From: Kitasatospora viridis
Lineage (GTDB): Bacteria > Actinomycetota > Actinomycetes > Streptomycetales > Streptomycetaceae
Length of the DNA: 64,000 bases
NCBI RefSeq assembly: GCF_007829815.1
Contig: NZ_VIWT01000001.1
Location: 310,001-374,000, forward strand
Reading direction: 5' to 3'
Positions 33,999 to 43,066 of the stretch are shown here, piece by piece. Within the stretch, counting starts at the first letter, position 1, and each line of letters starts with the position of its first letter. The notes under the pieces are model-generated. The model worked only from the letters and a program-made list of their open reading frames with translations, ran no database searches and was not told the DNA's origin. The position numbers were made by a program, and so were the translations under genes.

Positions 33999-36900
33999 TG
34001 GCGTTCGACAGCAAGCACCTGATGCCCTGGGGCGAACTGCGCCGCCGGATGACCGATCCGGTGCCGGCCACCGACACCCCCGCGCTCCCGGAGTCGACCA
34101 CGCCCGCGCCGGTGCCGGAGCAGCCCGCCTGGGCCGAGCTGCACACCCACTCCGCGTTCAGCTTCCTGGACGGCGCCAGCGAGCCGGAGGCCCTGGTGGC
34201 CGAGGCGCTGCGCCTGGGCGTCGAGACCCTGGGGTTGACCGACCACGACGGCCTGTACGGCGCGGTCCGGCTCGCCGTGGCGGCGCGCGGCACCGCGCTG
34301 CGCACCGTCTTCGGCGCCGAGTTGAACCTGCGCGGTGTCGGCGGGCTGCCCGGCGAGCACCTGCTGGTGCTGGCCCGCTCCCCCGCCGGCTACCGGCGGC
34401 TCTCCGCCGTGATCGCCGCCGCCCAGCTGGCCGGCGGGGCGAAGGGGCGCCCGGTCTACGAGTTCGCCGAGCTGGCCGGGGCGCACGGCGGCGAGTGGGC
34501 GGTGCTCACCGGCTGCCGCGGCGGGCGGGTCCGGCGTGCCCTGGCGGAGCGCGGGCCGGACGCCGCGCTGGGCGAACTCGGCGCGCTGGCCGAGGCGTTC
34601 GGCGAGCGGAACGTCTTCGTCGAGCTGATCGACCATCAGCTCCCGGGCGACGACCCGCGCAACGACCTGCTGGCCGGGCTGGCCGGGCGGGCCGGCCTCG
34701 GCCTGGTGGCGTCCAACAACGTGCACCACGCGACGCCCGCCGAGGGGCGCCTCGCCCAGGGGCTGGCGGCGCTGCGGGCCCGCCGCACGGTGCGCGAGGC
34801 GGCCGGCTGGACCAGGGCGGCGGGCACCGCGCACCTGCGCTCGGGCAGCGAGATGGCGCGCCGGCTGGCCCGGTTCCCCGGGGTGCGGGAGGCCACCGCG
34901 GCGCTCGGGCGGGCCTGCGCCTTCACCTTCGAGGAGTTGGACCCGCAGCTGCCGGGCTTCCCGGTGCCGCCCGGCGAGGACGAGTTCAGCCATCTGCGCT
35001 CGCTCACCCTGCGCGGCGCCGAGCGGCGCTTCGCGGCCGACGACGCGGCGGCGCACGCCCAGGTGGCCAAGGAGCTCTCGGTGATCGGCCGGCTGGAGCT
35101 GGCCGGCTACTTCCTGATCGTGCACGACATCGTGGAGTTCTGCCGGGCCGAGGACATCTGGTGCCAGGGGCGCGGCTCGGCCGCCAACTCGGCGGTCTGC
35201 TACGCGCTCGGCATCACCGCGGTGGACCCGATCCGCTACGGGCTGCTCTTCGAGCGGTTCCTCAGCATGGAGCGGGACGGCCCGCCCGACATCGACCTGG
35301 ACATCGAGCACCGGCGCCGCGAGGAGGTGATCCAGTACGTCTACCGGCGGTACGGGCGCGAGCACGCCGCCCAGGTGGCCAACGTGATCACCTACCGCCC
35401 CCGGCTGGCGCTGCGCGACGCGGCCCGGGTGCTCGGCTACCCGATGGACCAGGTGAACGCCTTCTCCCGGCAGGTGGACTTCCACTCCGCGCCCCGCGAG
35501 GACGCGGTGATCCCGGCCGACGTGCTCGACCTCGGCAGCCAACTGCACGGCCTGCCCCGCCACTTGGGCATCCACTCGGGCGGCATGGTGCTGACCCGGG
35601 AGCCGATCGGGCAGATCTGCCCGACCGAGTGGGCCCGGATGCCGGGGCGCTCGGTACTGCAGTGGGACAAGGAGTCCACCGCCGGGGCGGGGCTGGTCAA
35701 GATCGACCTGCTGGGCCTGGGCATGCTCTCCGCGCTGCACGACGCCTGCGACCTGGTGGCCGAACACCACGGCGAACGCTGGGACTTGGCGAGCATCCCG
35801 CCGCAGGACGCGGCGGTCTACGAGATGCTCTGCCGGGCCGACACGGTCGGGGTGTTCCAGGTCGAGTCCCGGGCCCAGATGGCCACCCTGCCCCGGCTGA
35901 AGCCCCGGGAGTTCTACGACCTGGTGGTGGAGGTCGCGCTGATCCGGCCCGGGCCGATCCAGGGCGGCTCGGTCCACCCCTACCTGCGCCGGCGGGCCGG
36001 GCTGGAGCCCGCCGACTGCCCGCACCCGCTGATGGAGCGGGCCCTGGCGAAGACCCTCGGGGTGCCGCTGTTCCAGGAGCAGATGATGCAACTGGCCATC
36101 GACTGCGCGGGGTTCAGCGGGGAGGAGGCGGACCGGCTGCGCCAGGCGATGGGCGCCAAGCGCTCGCACCAGCGGGTGGCCGAGCTGCGCCAGCGGCTGC
36201 TGGACGGAATGGCCGAGCGGGACATCCCGCCGCAGGTGGCCGAGGACGTCTTCACCAAGATCGAGGCGTTCTCCAACTACGGCTTCCCGGAGTCGCACTC
36301 GATCAGCTTCGCCTACCTGGTGTACGCCAGCGCCTGGTTGAAGCACCACTACCCGGCGGCCTTCACCTGCGCGCTGCTGGCCAACCAGCCGATGGGCTTC
36401 TACTCCCCGCTCAGCCTGATCTCGGACGCCCGGCGGCACGGGGTGAAGGTGCACCCGGTGGACGCCAACGCCAGCGCGGCCGGGCCGACCCTGGAGGGAC
36501 CCCGGGACGCGCCGGCGATCCGGCTGGGGCTGGCCACGGTGCGCGGATTGGGCGAGGAGCAGGCGGCGGCCGTGGTGGCCGGCCGGCCCTACCGGGACCT
36601 GGAGGACTTCGCGCACCGGACCAGGCTGCCCGCGCCGCTCCTGGAGGCACTGGCGACCGCCGGGGCGTTCCGCTGCTTCGGTCTGACTCGTCGTCAGGCC
36701 CTCTGGGCGGCCGGCGCCTTGGCCACCACCGGGGAGGCGGAGCTGCTGCCGGGGACGGCGCCGGGCAGTGCGGCGCCCGAACTGCCCGCGATGACGCCGG
36801 TGGAGGAGACCATCGCCGACCTGTGGGCCACCGGCGCCTCGGCCGACCGCCACCCGGTGGAGCACGTGCGGTCGGCACTGCGGCACATCGGCGCCGTGCC

Positions 36901-37183
36901 GGCGGCGGAGCTGGGCGGCCTGGCGCACGGCTGCGAGCTGATCGTCGGCGGCCTGGTGACGCACCGTCAGCGGCCGCCCACGGCGGGTGGGGTGCTCTTC
37001 CTCAGCCTGGAGGACGAGACCGGCCTGATCAACGTGGTCTGCAACCGCGCCGTCTGGGAGATCCACCGCCGCACCGCCCTGGACCGGGCCGGCCTGCTCA
37101 TCCACGGCCGCCTGGAACGCAACAGCGGAGCACTCAACGTGGTCGCGACCCGGCTCACCCCACTGCGGATCGCGGTGCCCTAG
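33998..37183 (+). CDS. dnaE2: error-prone DNA polymerase III alpha subunit, DnaE2
   Basis: 1,061 residues, ATG at 33998 overlapping the imuB TGA. N-terminal PHP domain WAELHTHSAFSFLDGASEPE with H49 and H51, and LGLTDHDGLYG. The polymerase site is near 425-430 in PPDIDLDIEH, with the companion GQGRGSAANSAVCYALGI before it. FPESHSISFAYLVYASAWLKHHYP is the DnaE fingers/thumb signature, and an OB domain (ELIVGGLVTHRQRPPTAGG) closes the protein. It lacks the C-terminal tau-binding region of replicative DnaE1. With ImuB it performs translesion synthesis after damage. Its last 4 nt overlap the convergent globin gene. Confidence 0.95.
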   Translation: MAFDSKHLMPWGELRRRMTDPVPATDTPALPESTTPAPVPEQPAWAELHTHSAFSFLDGASEPEALVAEALRLGVETLGLTDHDGLYGAVRLAVAARGTALRTVFGAELNLRGVGGLPGEHLLVLARSPAGYRRLSAVIAAAQLAGGAKGRPVYEFAELAGAHGGEWAVLTGCRGGRVRRALAERGPDAALGELGALAEAFGERNVFVELIDHQLPGDDPRNDLLAGLAGRAGLGLVASNNVHHATPAEGRLAQGLAALRARRTVREAAGWTRAAGTAHLRSGSEMARRLARFPGVREATAALGRACAFTFEELDPQLPGFPVPPGEDEFSHLRSLTLRGAERRFAADDAAAHAQVAKELSVIGRLELAGYFLIVHDIVEFCRAEDIWCQGRGSAANSAVCYALGITAVDPIRYGLLFERFLSMERDGPPDIDLDIEHRRREEVIQYVYRRYGREHAAQVANVITYRPRLALRDAARVLGYPMDQVNAFSRQVDFHSAPREDAVIPADVLDLGSQLHGLPRHLGIHSGGMVLTREPIGQICPTEWARMPGRSVLQWDKESTAGAGLVKIDLLGLGMLSALHDACDLVAEHHGERWDLASIPPQDAAVYEMLCRADTVGVFQVESRAQMATLPRLKPREFYDLVVEVALIRPGPIQGGSVHPYLRRRAGLEPADCPHPLMERALAKTLGVPLFQEQMMQLAIDCAGFSGEEADRLRQAMGAKRSHQRVAELRQRLLDGMAERDIPPQVAEDVFTKIEAFSNYGFPESHSISFAYLVYASAWLKHHYPAAFTCALLANQPMGFYSPLSLISDARRHGVKVHPVDANASAAGPTLEGPRDAPAIRLGLATVRGLGEEQAAAVVAGRPYRDLEDFAHRTRLPAPLLEALATAGAFRCFGLTRRQALWAAGALATTGEAELLPGTAPGSAAPELPAMTPVEETIADLWATGASADRHPVEHVRSALRHIGAVPAAELGGLAHGCELIVGGLVTHRQRPPTAGGVLFLSLEDETGLINVVCNRAVWEIHRRTALDRAGLLIHGRLERNSGALNVVATRLTPLRIAVP

Positions 37184-37605
37184 CCGGTGCGCAGCAGCAG
37201 CGCCGACAGCGGGACGAAGCCGCCCGGGCCGCCGGTGGCCGGGTCCTCGCCGGTGGTGCGGCGGATCATCGCGAGGGCGATCCGCTGGGCCTGGGCCTTG
37301 GCCCGCTCGGCGGCCGGGCCCTGGTGCAGGCCGTCCACCGTGGCGGCCCAGAGCTGCACCCAGCGGCCGTGGTGCTCGGCGGTGAGCGGGAGGGCGGTGT
37401 GCGGGGCGAACAGGTTGCGGCGGTACTCGGCGGAGCGCAGCAGCGAGCTGGCCCAGAAGTCGGTGATGTGCGGGAGGTGGGCCTCCAGCTCCATCCCGGC
37501 GAACTGCGGGCCGATCAGCGGGTCGGCGAAGGCGGCCGCGTAGAACCGGCGCAGCAGGACGTCGAGGTCCTGCCGGCTGCCGATGTCGCCGCGTACGGGG
37601 TTCAC
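37180..37605 (-). CDS. group III truncated haemoglobin
   Basis: 141 residues. DLDVLLRRFYAAAFADPLIGPQF is helix A-B/E of short globins. Proximal-side helix PLTAEHHGRWVQLWAATVDG carries the candidate haem ligand His (H78/H79) and the group III W-x-x-L-W. FWASSLLRSAEYRRNLFAPH is the E-helix region. Such proteins bind O2 or NO in the cytoplasm. Start ATG/GTG at 37605; it diverges from the HAD gene at 37623. Confidence 0.85.
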   Translation of the reverse strand: MNPVRGDIGSRQDLDVLLRRFYAAAFADPLIGPQFAGMELEAHLPHITDFWASSLLRSAEYRRNLFAPHTALPLTAEHHGRWVQLWAATVDGLHQGPAAERAKAQAQRIALAMIRRTTGEDPATGGPGGFVPLSALLLRTG

Positions 37606-37622
37606 CGCTCCACCGTACTAGG

Positions 37623-38279
37623 GTGGCCGACGTGATCGAACTGGTGATCTTCGACTGTGACGGCACCCTCATCGACAGCGAGACCCTCGGGATCGAGGTG
37701 GACCGGGTCGCGATGGCGGCGTTCGGGCTCCCGATGAGCGAACGGGAGATCATCGACCGGTTCGTCGGGCTCGACGCCGCGGCGAAGACCGCCGCGCTCT
37801 CCGAGCTGCTCGGCCGGCCGCTGCCGGCCGACTGGTGGGAGGAGTACCGGCCGCTGCACAACCGGCTGGTCGAGGAGAAGCTGGCGCCGATGCCCGGGGT
37901 CCCCGAGGCACTGGCGGCGATCGACCTGCCGACCTGCGTGGCCTCCAACAGCAGCCACAGCTGGCTGCGCCGGGGGCTGGAGCTGACGGGGCTGTACGAG
38001 CGGTTCGCCGGGCGGATCTTCAGCGGGGCCGAGGACGTGCCGCGCGGCAAGCCGGCCCCCGACCTCTTCCTGCACGCCGCCCGCACCCTGGGCGCCGATC
38101 CGGCCGCCTGCGTGGTGGTCGAGGACAGCGCGCACGGCGTGGCCGCCGCCCGCGCGGCCGGCATGCCCGTCCTCGCCTACACCGCCGGGGTGACCCCGCC
38201 CGAGCGGCTGGCCGGCCCGGGCACCGTGCTCTTCGACGACATGCGGGAGCTGCCCCGGCTTCTCGCGGCCGGGCCCTGA
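37623..38279 (+). CDS. HAD-family phosphatase (beta-phosphoglucomutase/phosphatase subgroup)
   Basis: 218 residues; GTG at 37623 or, with AGGG better placed, GTG at 37632. HAD motif I is VIFDCDGTLIDSE (nucleophile D12, acid D14), motif II CVASNSSHS, motif III lysine in RGKPAPDLF, motif IV VVVEDSAHG. The alpha-helical cap insert (FGLPMSEREIIDRFVGLDAA) indicates subfamily I, small sugar phosphates or phosphoglycolate as substrates. Followed by a strong terminator. Confidence 0.9.
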   Translation: MADVIELVIFDCDGTLIDSETLGIEVDRVAMAAFGLPMSEREIIDRFVGLDAAAKTAALSELLGRPLPADWWEEYRPLHNRLVEEKLAPMPGVPEALAAIDLPTCVASNSSHSWLRRGLELTGLYERFAGRIFSGAEDVPRGKPAPDLFLHAARTLGADPAACVVVEDSAHGVAAARAAGMPVLAYTAGVTPPERLAGPGTVLFDDMRELPRLLAAGP

Positions 38280-38285
38280 CGGCGA

Positions 38286-38321
38286 ACGGCCCTCCCGAAC
38301 GCTTGGGTTCGGGAGGGCCGT
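38286..38321. terminator. bidirectional terminator after the HAD gene and ricin/FG-GAP gene 1
   Basis: A perfect 15-bp stem, ACGGCCCTCCCGAAC with its complement, around a GCTTGG loop, starts 7 nt after the HAD stop. It lies 29 nt past the stop of the convergent large secreted-protein gene. Confidence 0.9.
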
Positions 38322-38349
38322 CGACTCACACCTCAGTGCTCACTGCTGA

Positions 38350-41300
38350 CTAGAAGGTGTGCACCGTCCACTGCTGGTTGGCATCGCCCGCGATGCAGTC
38401 CCAGATGTCCAGCGCGGTCCCGTTGGTCATGTTCCAGCCCGGCAGTTCCAGGCAACGGCCCGAGGCGGGGTTGCGGATGGTGCCGTCGGACTTGAGGACC
38501 CACTGCTGCTCGGGGTGGCCGGGCGCGCAGTCCGCGCTGATCACGCCGGTGCCGTTGCCGGTGCCGGCGTTGGTGGTGGCGACGCACTCGCCGGCGCTGC
38601 GCAGCGTGCCGTCGGTGGCGAAGTTGAACTTCTGGCTGGCGCCGCCCCAGCAGCCCCACTCGACGACCGGGGTGCCCTTGGTGCCGCCGTAGTTGTCCAG
38701 GCAGTTGCCGCCGTAGTTGCTCTGGACCTCGGTCTGCACCGCGCCGTTGACCGTGCCGAGGTACATCGGGCCGCCGACCTGCGCCAGCGAGTTGACCGGG
38801 GCGGTGCCCAGGAACTCGGTCATCTGGTTGCTGCCGTTGATGGCGAGCAGGTCCGGGTTGCCGTCGGCGTTGACGTCACCGGGGGAGGTGACGGTGGGCC
38901 AGTCCGCCTGGCCCAGGCCGACCGGCAGGACCGGGGTCTGGGCGGGCAGCGCGTTGTTCGCCGTGGCGCCGGCCCACTGCTGCTCGCTGCCGCCGTCGCA
39001 GTCCCAGAGGATCAGCGGAGTGCCCTGGTTCTGGTTGGCTGCCGGGTCGGCCAGGCAGCGGCCGGACTGCGGGTTCTTCAGCGCACCGGCGGTCGGGCCG
39101 GCGACCCACTTCTGCGAGCCGGAGTTGTTGCACTGGAAGAGCTGGATGGGGTTGCCGTTGCCGGTGCCGCCGTTCTGCACGTCCAGGCACTTGCCCATCA
39201 GGTGGATGGTGTTGTCCGCGCCGTAGGTGACGGTCTGCGGGTTGGTGGTGTTGCAGTCCCACATCTGGGCGGCGGTTCCGCTGTTGCCCGCGCCGCCGTC
39301 CAGGCAGAGGCGGTTGCCGCTGGTGTCGGTCAGGCCCGAGCTGAGCGCGGCCCGGCCGGGCGGGGTGAGGCTGCTGTTCGGCAGGCCGTTGCTGTCGAAG
39401 GTCAGCGGGTAGCTGGCGATCGCGCCGGTGGCGTTGTCACGGACCCACAGGGTGGGGGTGCCGCCGGACTCGGTGCCATTGGCGACCGTGGCGCCGACGC
39501 TGCCGGGCGCGATCAGGGTGACGTTGGACCAGTTGGTGCCCTGAGCACCGATCAGGTACGCGTTGCCCAGGTTCGAACCGGCCCGGGCACTGCCGGTGTA
39601 GTACCAGAGCTTGCCGTTCTCCACGGTGATCAGGTCCGCGTACGGGGAGACACCCGCACCCGCCCAGTTGGCCGCGTTGGAGTACGCACCCGGTGCCACC
39701 ATCTGGCTCACACCGGACCAGTCAGTGCCGTAGCTCGCGCAGTCCGCGATCGTGCAGGACGAGGCGACCGCGGGCCGGCCCACCGTCAGGACGTCCTGGG
39801 ACTTGGTGAACTGACCGGCGACGCCGCCGCCGATGGTCGTGCCGTCGTTGCGGTACAGGTACATCTGGTGGGTCTTGGTCTGGTACGCCCAGATGTCGTC
39901 CAGGGTCGACTGGCTCTGCGAACCCCGGTGCGTGACCAGGTAGTTGTTCCAGCTGGTGGTGTCCGGGCTCTGCGCCTGGGTGGACGCGACCTGCGGCGTG
40001 GCCGCGGGGTCGGCGTTGCCCGGGATCAGCGTCAGGTTCCCCTTGCCGGCCGGGTCGGGGACGATGGTGTCGGGGATGCCGTCACCGGTCAGGTCACCCG
40101 CGACGGCCTTGGCGGCCGGGTTGAACGGCGCGTAGAAGCTGTACTGGGCGACGGTCGCCTGGGTGTTGCCGGCGCCGTCCACGGCCTGGACGTAGAGCGT
40201 GTGGGTGCCCCACTGGTTGGTGGACAGGTTGACCGGGATGCTCGCGGTCGCGGTGCCGTTGGCGTCCGGGGTCACGTTGATCGCGTTGCCGCCGCTGACC
40301 GGGTTGTTCTGGTCCAGCGACCAGAGGAACTTGGCCACGCCGCTCTTGATGCAGGCGGCCAGGTTGCAGCCGGTCGGGGTCGGGTCGGTGCTGGAGACCT
40401 GGATGTTGACGGTCCCGCTGCCCGCGTACGACTGCGGCGTGATGCCGCTGCCCAGCGGCGGGTACTGCGCCGACGGGGTGAAGCTCGCGATGCTCGGCGG
40501 GGTCAGGTCGACGCTGAAGTAGCAGTACCCCGAGCCGGGGCTGTTCAGCGTGCCGTCGGTGGCGGTGGCGTTCCAGCCGTACGTGTGGCCGTCCTGCACC
40601 ACGCCGCCGATGTTGGCGCCGGTCCAGTTGCCCGAGGCGACCGTGTTCGAGGCCACCCAGGAGAAGTCCTTCGCCCCGCCGCTCCCGTTGTTGGTCATGT
40701 TGTCCCACACGTGGAACGAGGTCTGCAGGTTGTCACCCGGCATCGCCGTGGAGACCCAGGCGTGCAGGTTGATGTTGGACGCGTTGCCGTTCATGGTGGT
40801 CTGGCCGATCCACCCGGTCGTCCCGCAGATCGTGTACGGGTCGGTGTACATGCCCGACGGCGTGTTCGGCGCGATGTCGTAGTTGGTCTGCAGCACCGGG
40901 TTGGTGCTGAAGCGCATGAACCCGTAGTTGGTCGAGTACTTGGACTCGTTGCCGTAGATCCCGAAGGTCAGGTTGCTGTACCCGAGGTACTGCTTGACGC
41001 TGCCGGTGACGTCGAAGGTCACGTTCGGGTTGGTGCCGCAACTGCCGTAGACGGGGCCGATGTTCTGCGTGCCCTCGCCGGTGACGGTGCCGGGCTGGTT
41101 GTTCCAGGAGGTGCCGCCGCTGATGCCGCCGGTCAGGTTGAGGCCGATGCCCCAGGTGTCGGAGCAGGTGTGGTCGGCGCCGTAGGTCTCGGCGAGGTGC
41201 AGCTGCGAGCTCTGGATCACCATGTTGGTGGTGAGCGCGCTGGTGTTCATCTCGTAGTAGCTGCGGTAGATGCCGAAGCAGTTGGAGTCGTACTGCTGGT

Positions 41301-42471
41301 AGCCGACGCCCTCGCCGTTCTCCTGCGCGTTGTCGTACAGGCCCTGGCCCGCGCAGCCTTCCTTGACCTCGGTGTAGTGGTTCGTGGTGCCGGTGGGCGC
41401 CGGCTGCCAGGCCGGGTCGATGTACTCGGGGTACACGACGTCGCTGCTGGCGAGCTGACCGGCGTCAGGGGCCAGGGTCAGACCGCTGTTGTCCGCCTGG
41501 ACCGCGATCTTGGCGATGTGCGCGCCGTGCCCCGGACCGTCCTTGGTCGAGACCGCCTGCGTGGCGGGGTCCACCGCGCTCTGCGGCGCGGGCGGCGCGT
41601 CCGGCGTGCCCTGCGCGACGGCGGCCCGGGGAGCGGCGTCCGCCGGCGCGGCCGCGCTGCGGGCCACCGACGGCTGAACCGGCGCCGGAGCGGTCGCGGA
41701 GTCCCACATGACCGGGGCCGGCGCGGTGAAGGCCGGTGTACCGTCAGCGGCCTTGGCCGTCACGTTGCCGGCGCCGTCGGCCGCGGTGCTCAGGCCGTTG
41801 CTGTTGATGGCCAGGCGCAGCGTCTTCAGCTGCGGGTCCGCCGCGGCCTGCGCATTGTGCACCACCAGGACCTCGTGGAACGCACCCTGGTCGGTGACCG
41901 TCGCCTGCAGGTCGACGCCCGGCAGCACGTTCGCGTACGTCGCCGTGTCACCACTGACACTCGGCACCGGCAGTGCGAACGGCAGCGACAGCGCCAGCTT
42001 GTGACCCGCCGGGTCCGTCAGCGCCACCAGCGGGGCACTGCCGCCGCCCGACAGCGCCACACCCGAGGCCGCCACCTTCGGCGAGAACGAACCGTCACCG
42101 TTCTTCGCCAGCGTCGCATCGACACCGGCCCACGAGCCGTTGCTCTGCTTCACCCGGATCGGCAGCACGTTCTGCGAGGTGGTCAGCGAACCGTCGGGGT
42201 TCGCCACCGTCAACGACGTCTCCGTCGTCAACGCGTCCACCGTCACCGGCTTGCCGGTCTTCTTCGCCTGCGCCTGGGCGATCTGGGTCGGGCCGGGGGC
42301 CACCTGCGCGGTCGGCGGCTTGGCCGTCGGGTCCGCGGGCCCGATCGGCGCCGCCAGCGCGGGGAGGGCCGAACCGGCCAGCGCGGTGGTCAACGCGGTG
42401 GTCAACGCCGCTGCCAGCGCCAGCCGGCGACGGAGCGTCCGCGTCGTCGTTGAGGGTCTTGAGAGGGGCAC
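38350..42471 (-). CDS. large secreted DNRLRE-like/FG-GAP/ricin-lectin protein, paralogue 1
   Basis: 1,373 residues from the GTG at 42471, with GAAGGAAG 6 nt upstream; 78 more in-frame codons upstream are not signal-like. Signal peptide about 1-40 (RRRLALAAALTTALTTALAG). Residues 75-260 hold a beta-rich N-terminal domain with TTETSLTVANPDGS and GVDLQATVTDQGAFHEVLVV; 360-490 a DNRLRE-type domain (YTEVKEGCAGQGLYDNAQEN, YYEMNTSAL); ~600-760 Ig/Fn-like modules; FG-GAP-like GDLTGDGIPD at ~790; ricin trefoil 1,050-1,170; GDVNADGNPD at 1,195; second ricin trefoil 1,250-1,373 ending in Q-Q-W. It is a likely surface-associated carbohydrate-binding protein. It is paralogous to the gene at 50606. Confidence 0.82.
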   Translation of the reverse strand: MPLSRPSTTTRTLRRRLALAAALTTALTTALAGSALPALAAPIGPADPTAKPPTAQVAPGPTQIAQAQAKKTGKPVTVDALTTETSLTVANPDGSLTTSQNVLPIRVKQSNGSWAGVDATLAKNGDGSFSPKVAASGVALSGGGSAPLVALTDPAGHKLALSLPFALPVPSVSGDTATYANVLPGVDLQATVTDQGAFHEVLVVHNAQAAADPQLKTLRLAINSNGLSTAADGAGNVTAKAADGTPAFTAPAPVMWDSATAPAPVQPSVARSAAAPADAAPRAAVAQGTPDAPPAPQSAVDPATQAVSTKDGPGHGAHIAKIAVQADNSGLTLAPDAGQLASSDVVYPEYIDPAWQPAPTGTTNHYTEVKEGCAGQGLYDNAQENGEGVGYQQYDSNCFGIYRSYYEMNTSALTTNMVIQSSQLHLAETYGADHTCSDTWGIGLNLTGGISGGTSWNNQPGTVTGEGTQNIGPVYGSCGTNPNVTFDVTGSVKQYLGYSNLTFGIYGNESKYSTNYGFMRFSTNPVLQTNYDIAPNTPSGMYTDPYTICGTTGWIGQTTMNGNASNINLHAWVSTAMPGDNLQTSFHVWDNMTNNGSGGAKDFSWVASNTVASGNWTGANIGGVVQDGHTYGWNATATDGTLNSPGSGYCYFSVDLTPPSIASFTPSAQYPPLGSGITPQSYAGSGTVNIQVSSTDPTPTGCNLAACIKSGVAKFLWSLDQNNPVSGGNAINVTPDANGTATASIPVNLSTNQWGTHTLYVQAVDGAGNTQATVAQYSFYAPFNPAAKAVAGDLTGDGIPDTIVPDPAGKGNLTLIPGNADPAATPQVASTQAQSPDTTSWNNYLVTHRGSQSQSTLDDIWAYQTKTHQMYLYRNDGTTIGGGVAGQFTKSQDVLTVGRPAVASSCTIADCASYGTDWSGVSQMVAPGAYSNAANWAGAGVSPYADLITVENGKLWYYTGSARAGSNLGNAYLIGAQGTNWSNVTLIAPGSVGATVANGTESGGTPTLWVRDNATGAIASYPLTFDSNGLPNSSLTPPGRAALSSGLTDTSGNRLCLDGGAGNSGTAAQMWDCNTTNPQTVTYGADNTIHLMGKCLDVQNGGTGNGNPIQLFQCNNSGSQKWVAGPTAGALKNPQSGRCLADPAANQNQGTPLILWDCDGGSEQQWAGATANNALPAQTPVLPVGLGQADWPTVTSPGDVNADGNPDLLAINGSNQMTEFLGTAPVNSLAQVGGPMYLGTVNGAVQTEVQSNYGGNCLDNYGGTKGTPVVEWGCWGGASQKFNFATDGTLRSAGECVATTNAGTGNGTGVISADCAPGHPEQQWVLKSDGTIRNPASGRCLELPGWNMTNGTALDIWDCIAGDANQQWTVHTF
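39769..39959. repeat. long direct repeat, left copy (within ricin/FG-GAP gene 1)
   Basis: I read an uninterrupted identity of about 190 bp with 52037-52227 in the paralogous gene, in the same orientation, offset by 12,268 bp. High similarity extends on both sides over most of the two genes (for example around 42000 and 54240). It marks the pair as a segmental duplication or as kept alike by gene conversion. Confidence 0.9.
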
Positions 42472-43066
42472 GTACGACTTCCTTCGGTTCAAAGGACCGA
42501 GGGGCGTCGGCGCAATGCGCGTGGAAAAGCCTCGCTGACGGTCCGTCGGGCGACGGAGCGTCAGAAAGCCGAGGCCGGCGGCAATGAACGGCCGCCGACG
42601 GCGAGCGGCCCTTGCCGCCGCATCTTTTTCCCTCTGGGGCGATTGCACGGCGAATACAGCCGTAGCCGCAGAGAGGTTATTGGATCCCCCCGGTGTCAGC
42701 AACACGGACCCTACACGTTGATGAAGGGAGTCTGAGCGCTTCGGGGACGAAGGGCTTGACCGAGTACCGACAAAATGCTCGGACCTGGTACATCACCGCA
42801 GGTCAGCTAAGTCTGAGCCAACTCCCAGGATCTGTCCCTTTCGTACTCGAAATGTGTGCATCGGGCGGCCTCCACCGGTCCGAGTTGCCCCGAATGAACC
42901 AGACAAGCACGGACATGCGCCTTTGCCAAAAGAACAGGATGACGGTGGCACAGATGACAGTTGTGACACGACCGTTGCGGCGGGTGATTGGCATCAATAT
43001 CGTTCGGCGAGCCTCAAATGAGGGCTAGTCATAGAGATGATGTTCAAACTTGTGGGGGATTGTGTC
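42472..43066. other. 595-nt divergent intergenic region of the RHS island
   Basis: Lies between the starts of ricin/FG-GAP gene 1 (minus) and the RHS gene (plus). Its right two thirds (42650-43036) are much lower in G/C than the genome and lack coding-like third positions in all six frames. Promoters for both genes should be here; a -10-like CAATAT with TTGCGG/TTGGCA upstream around 42975-43005 is one candidate for the RHS gene. I see no RNA gene or clear dyad. Confidence 0.4.

Noticed and set aside
33569..38164. 1,531-codon minus-strand frame across dnaE2 and imuB
   Set aside because: Antisense shadow of dnaE2/imuB/HAD genes; low-complexity composition and no recognisable fold.
41489..41677. 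Short plus-strand frames inside the large secreted-protein genes
   Set aside because: They overlap conserved domains on the other strand and lack ribosome sites.
38359..42453. Long plus-strand frame opposite ricin/FG-GAP gene 1 (and the equivalent at 50609-54721)
   Set aside because: Repeated Val/Gly/Arg shadow of the true minus-strand genes, which have signal peptides and lectin motifs.
42650..43036. Low-G/C region before the RHS gene as a possible mobile-element remnant
   Set aside because: No inverted repeats, integrase, transposase fragments or tRNA target are visible; a promoter region is a simpler explanation.
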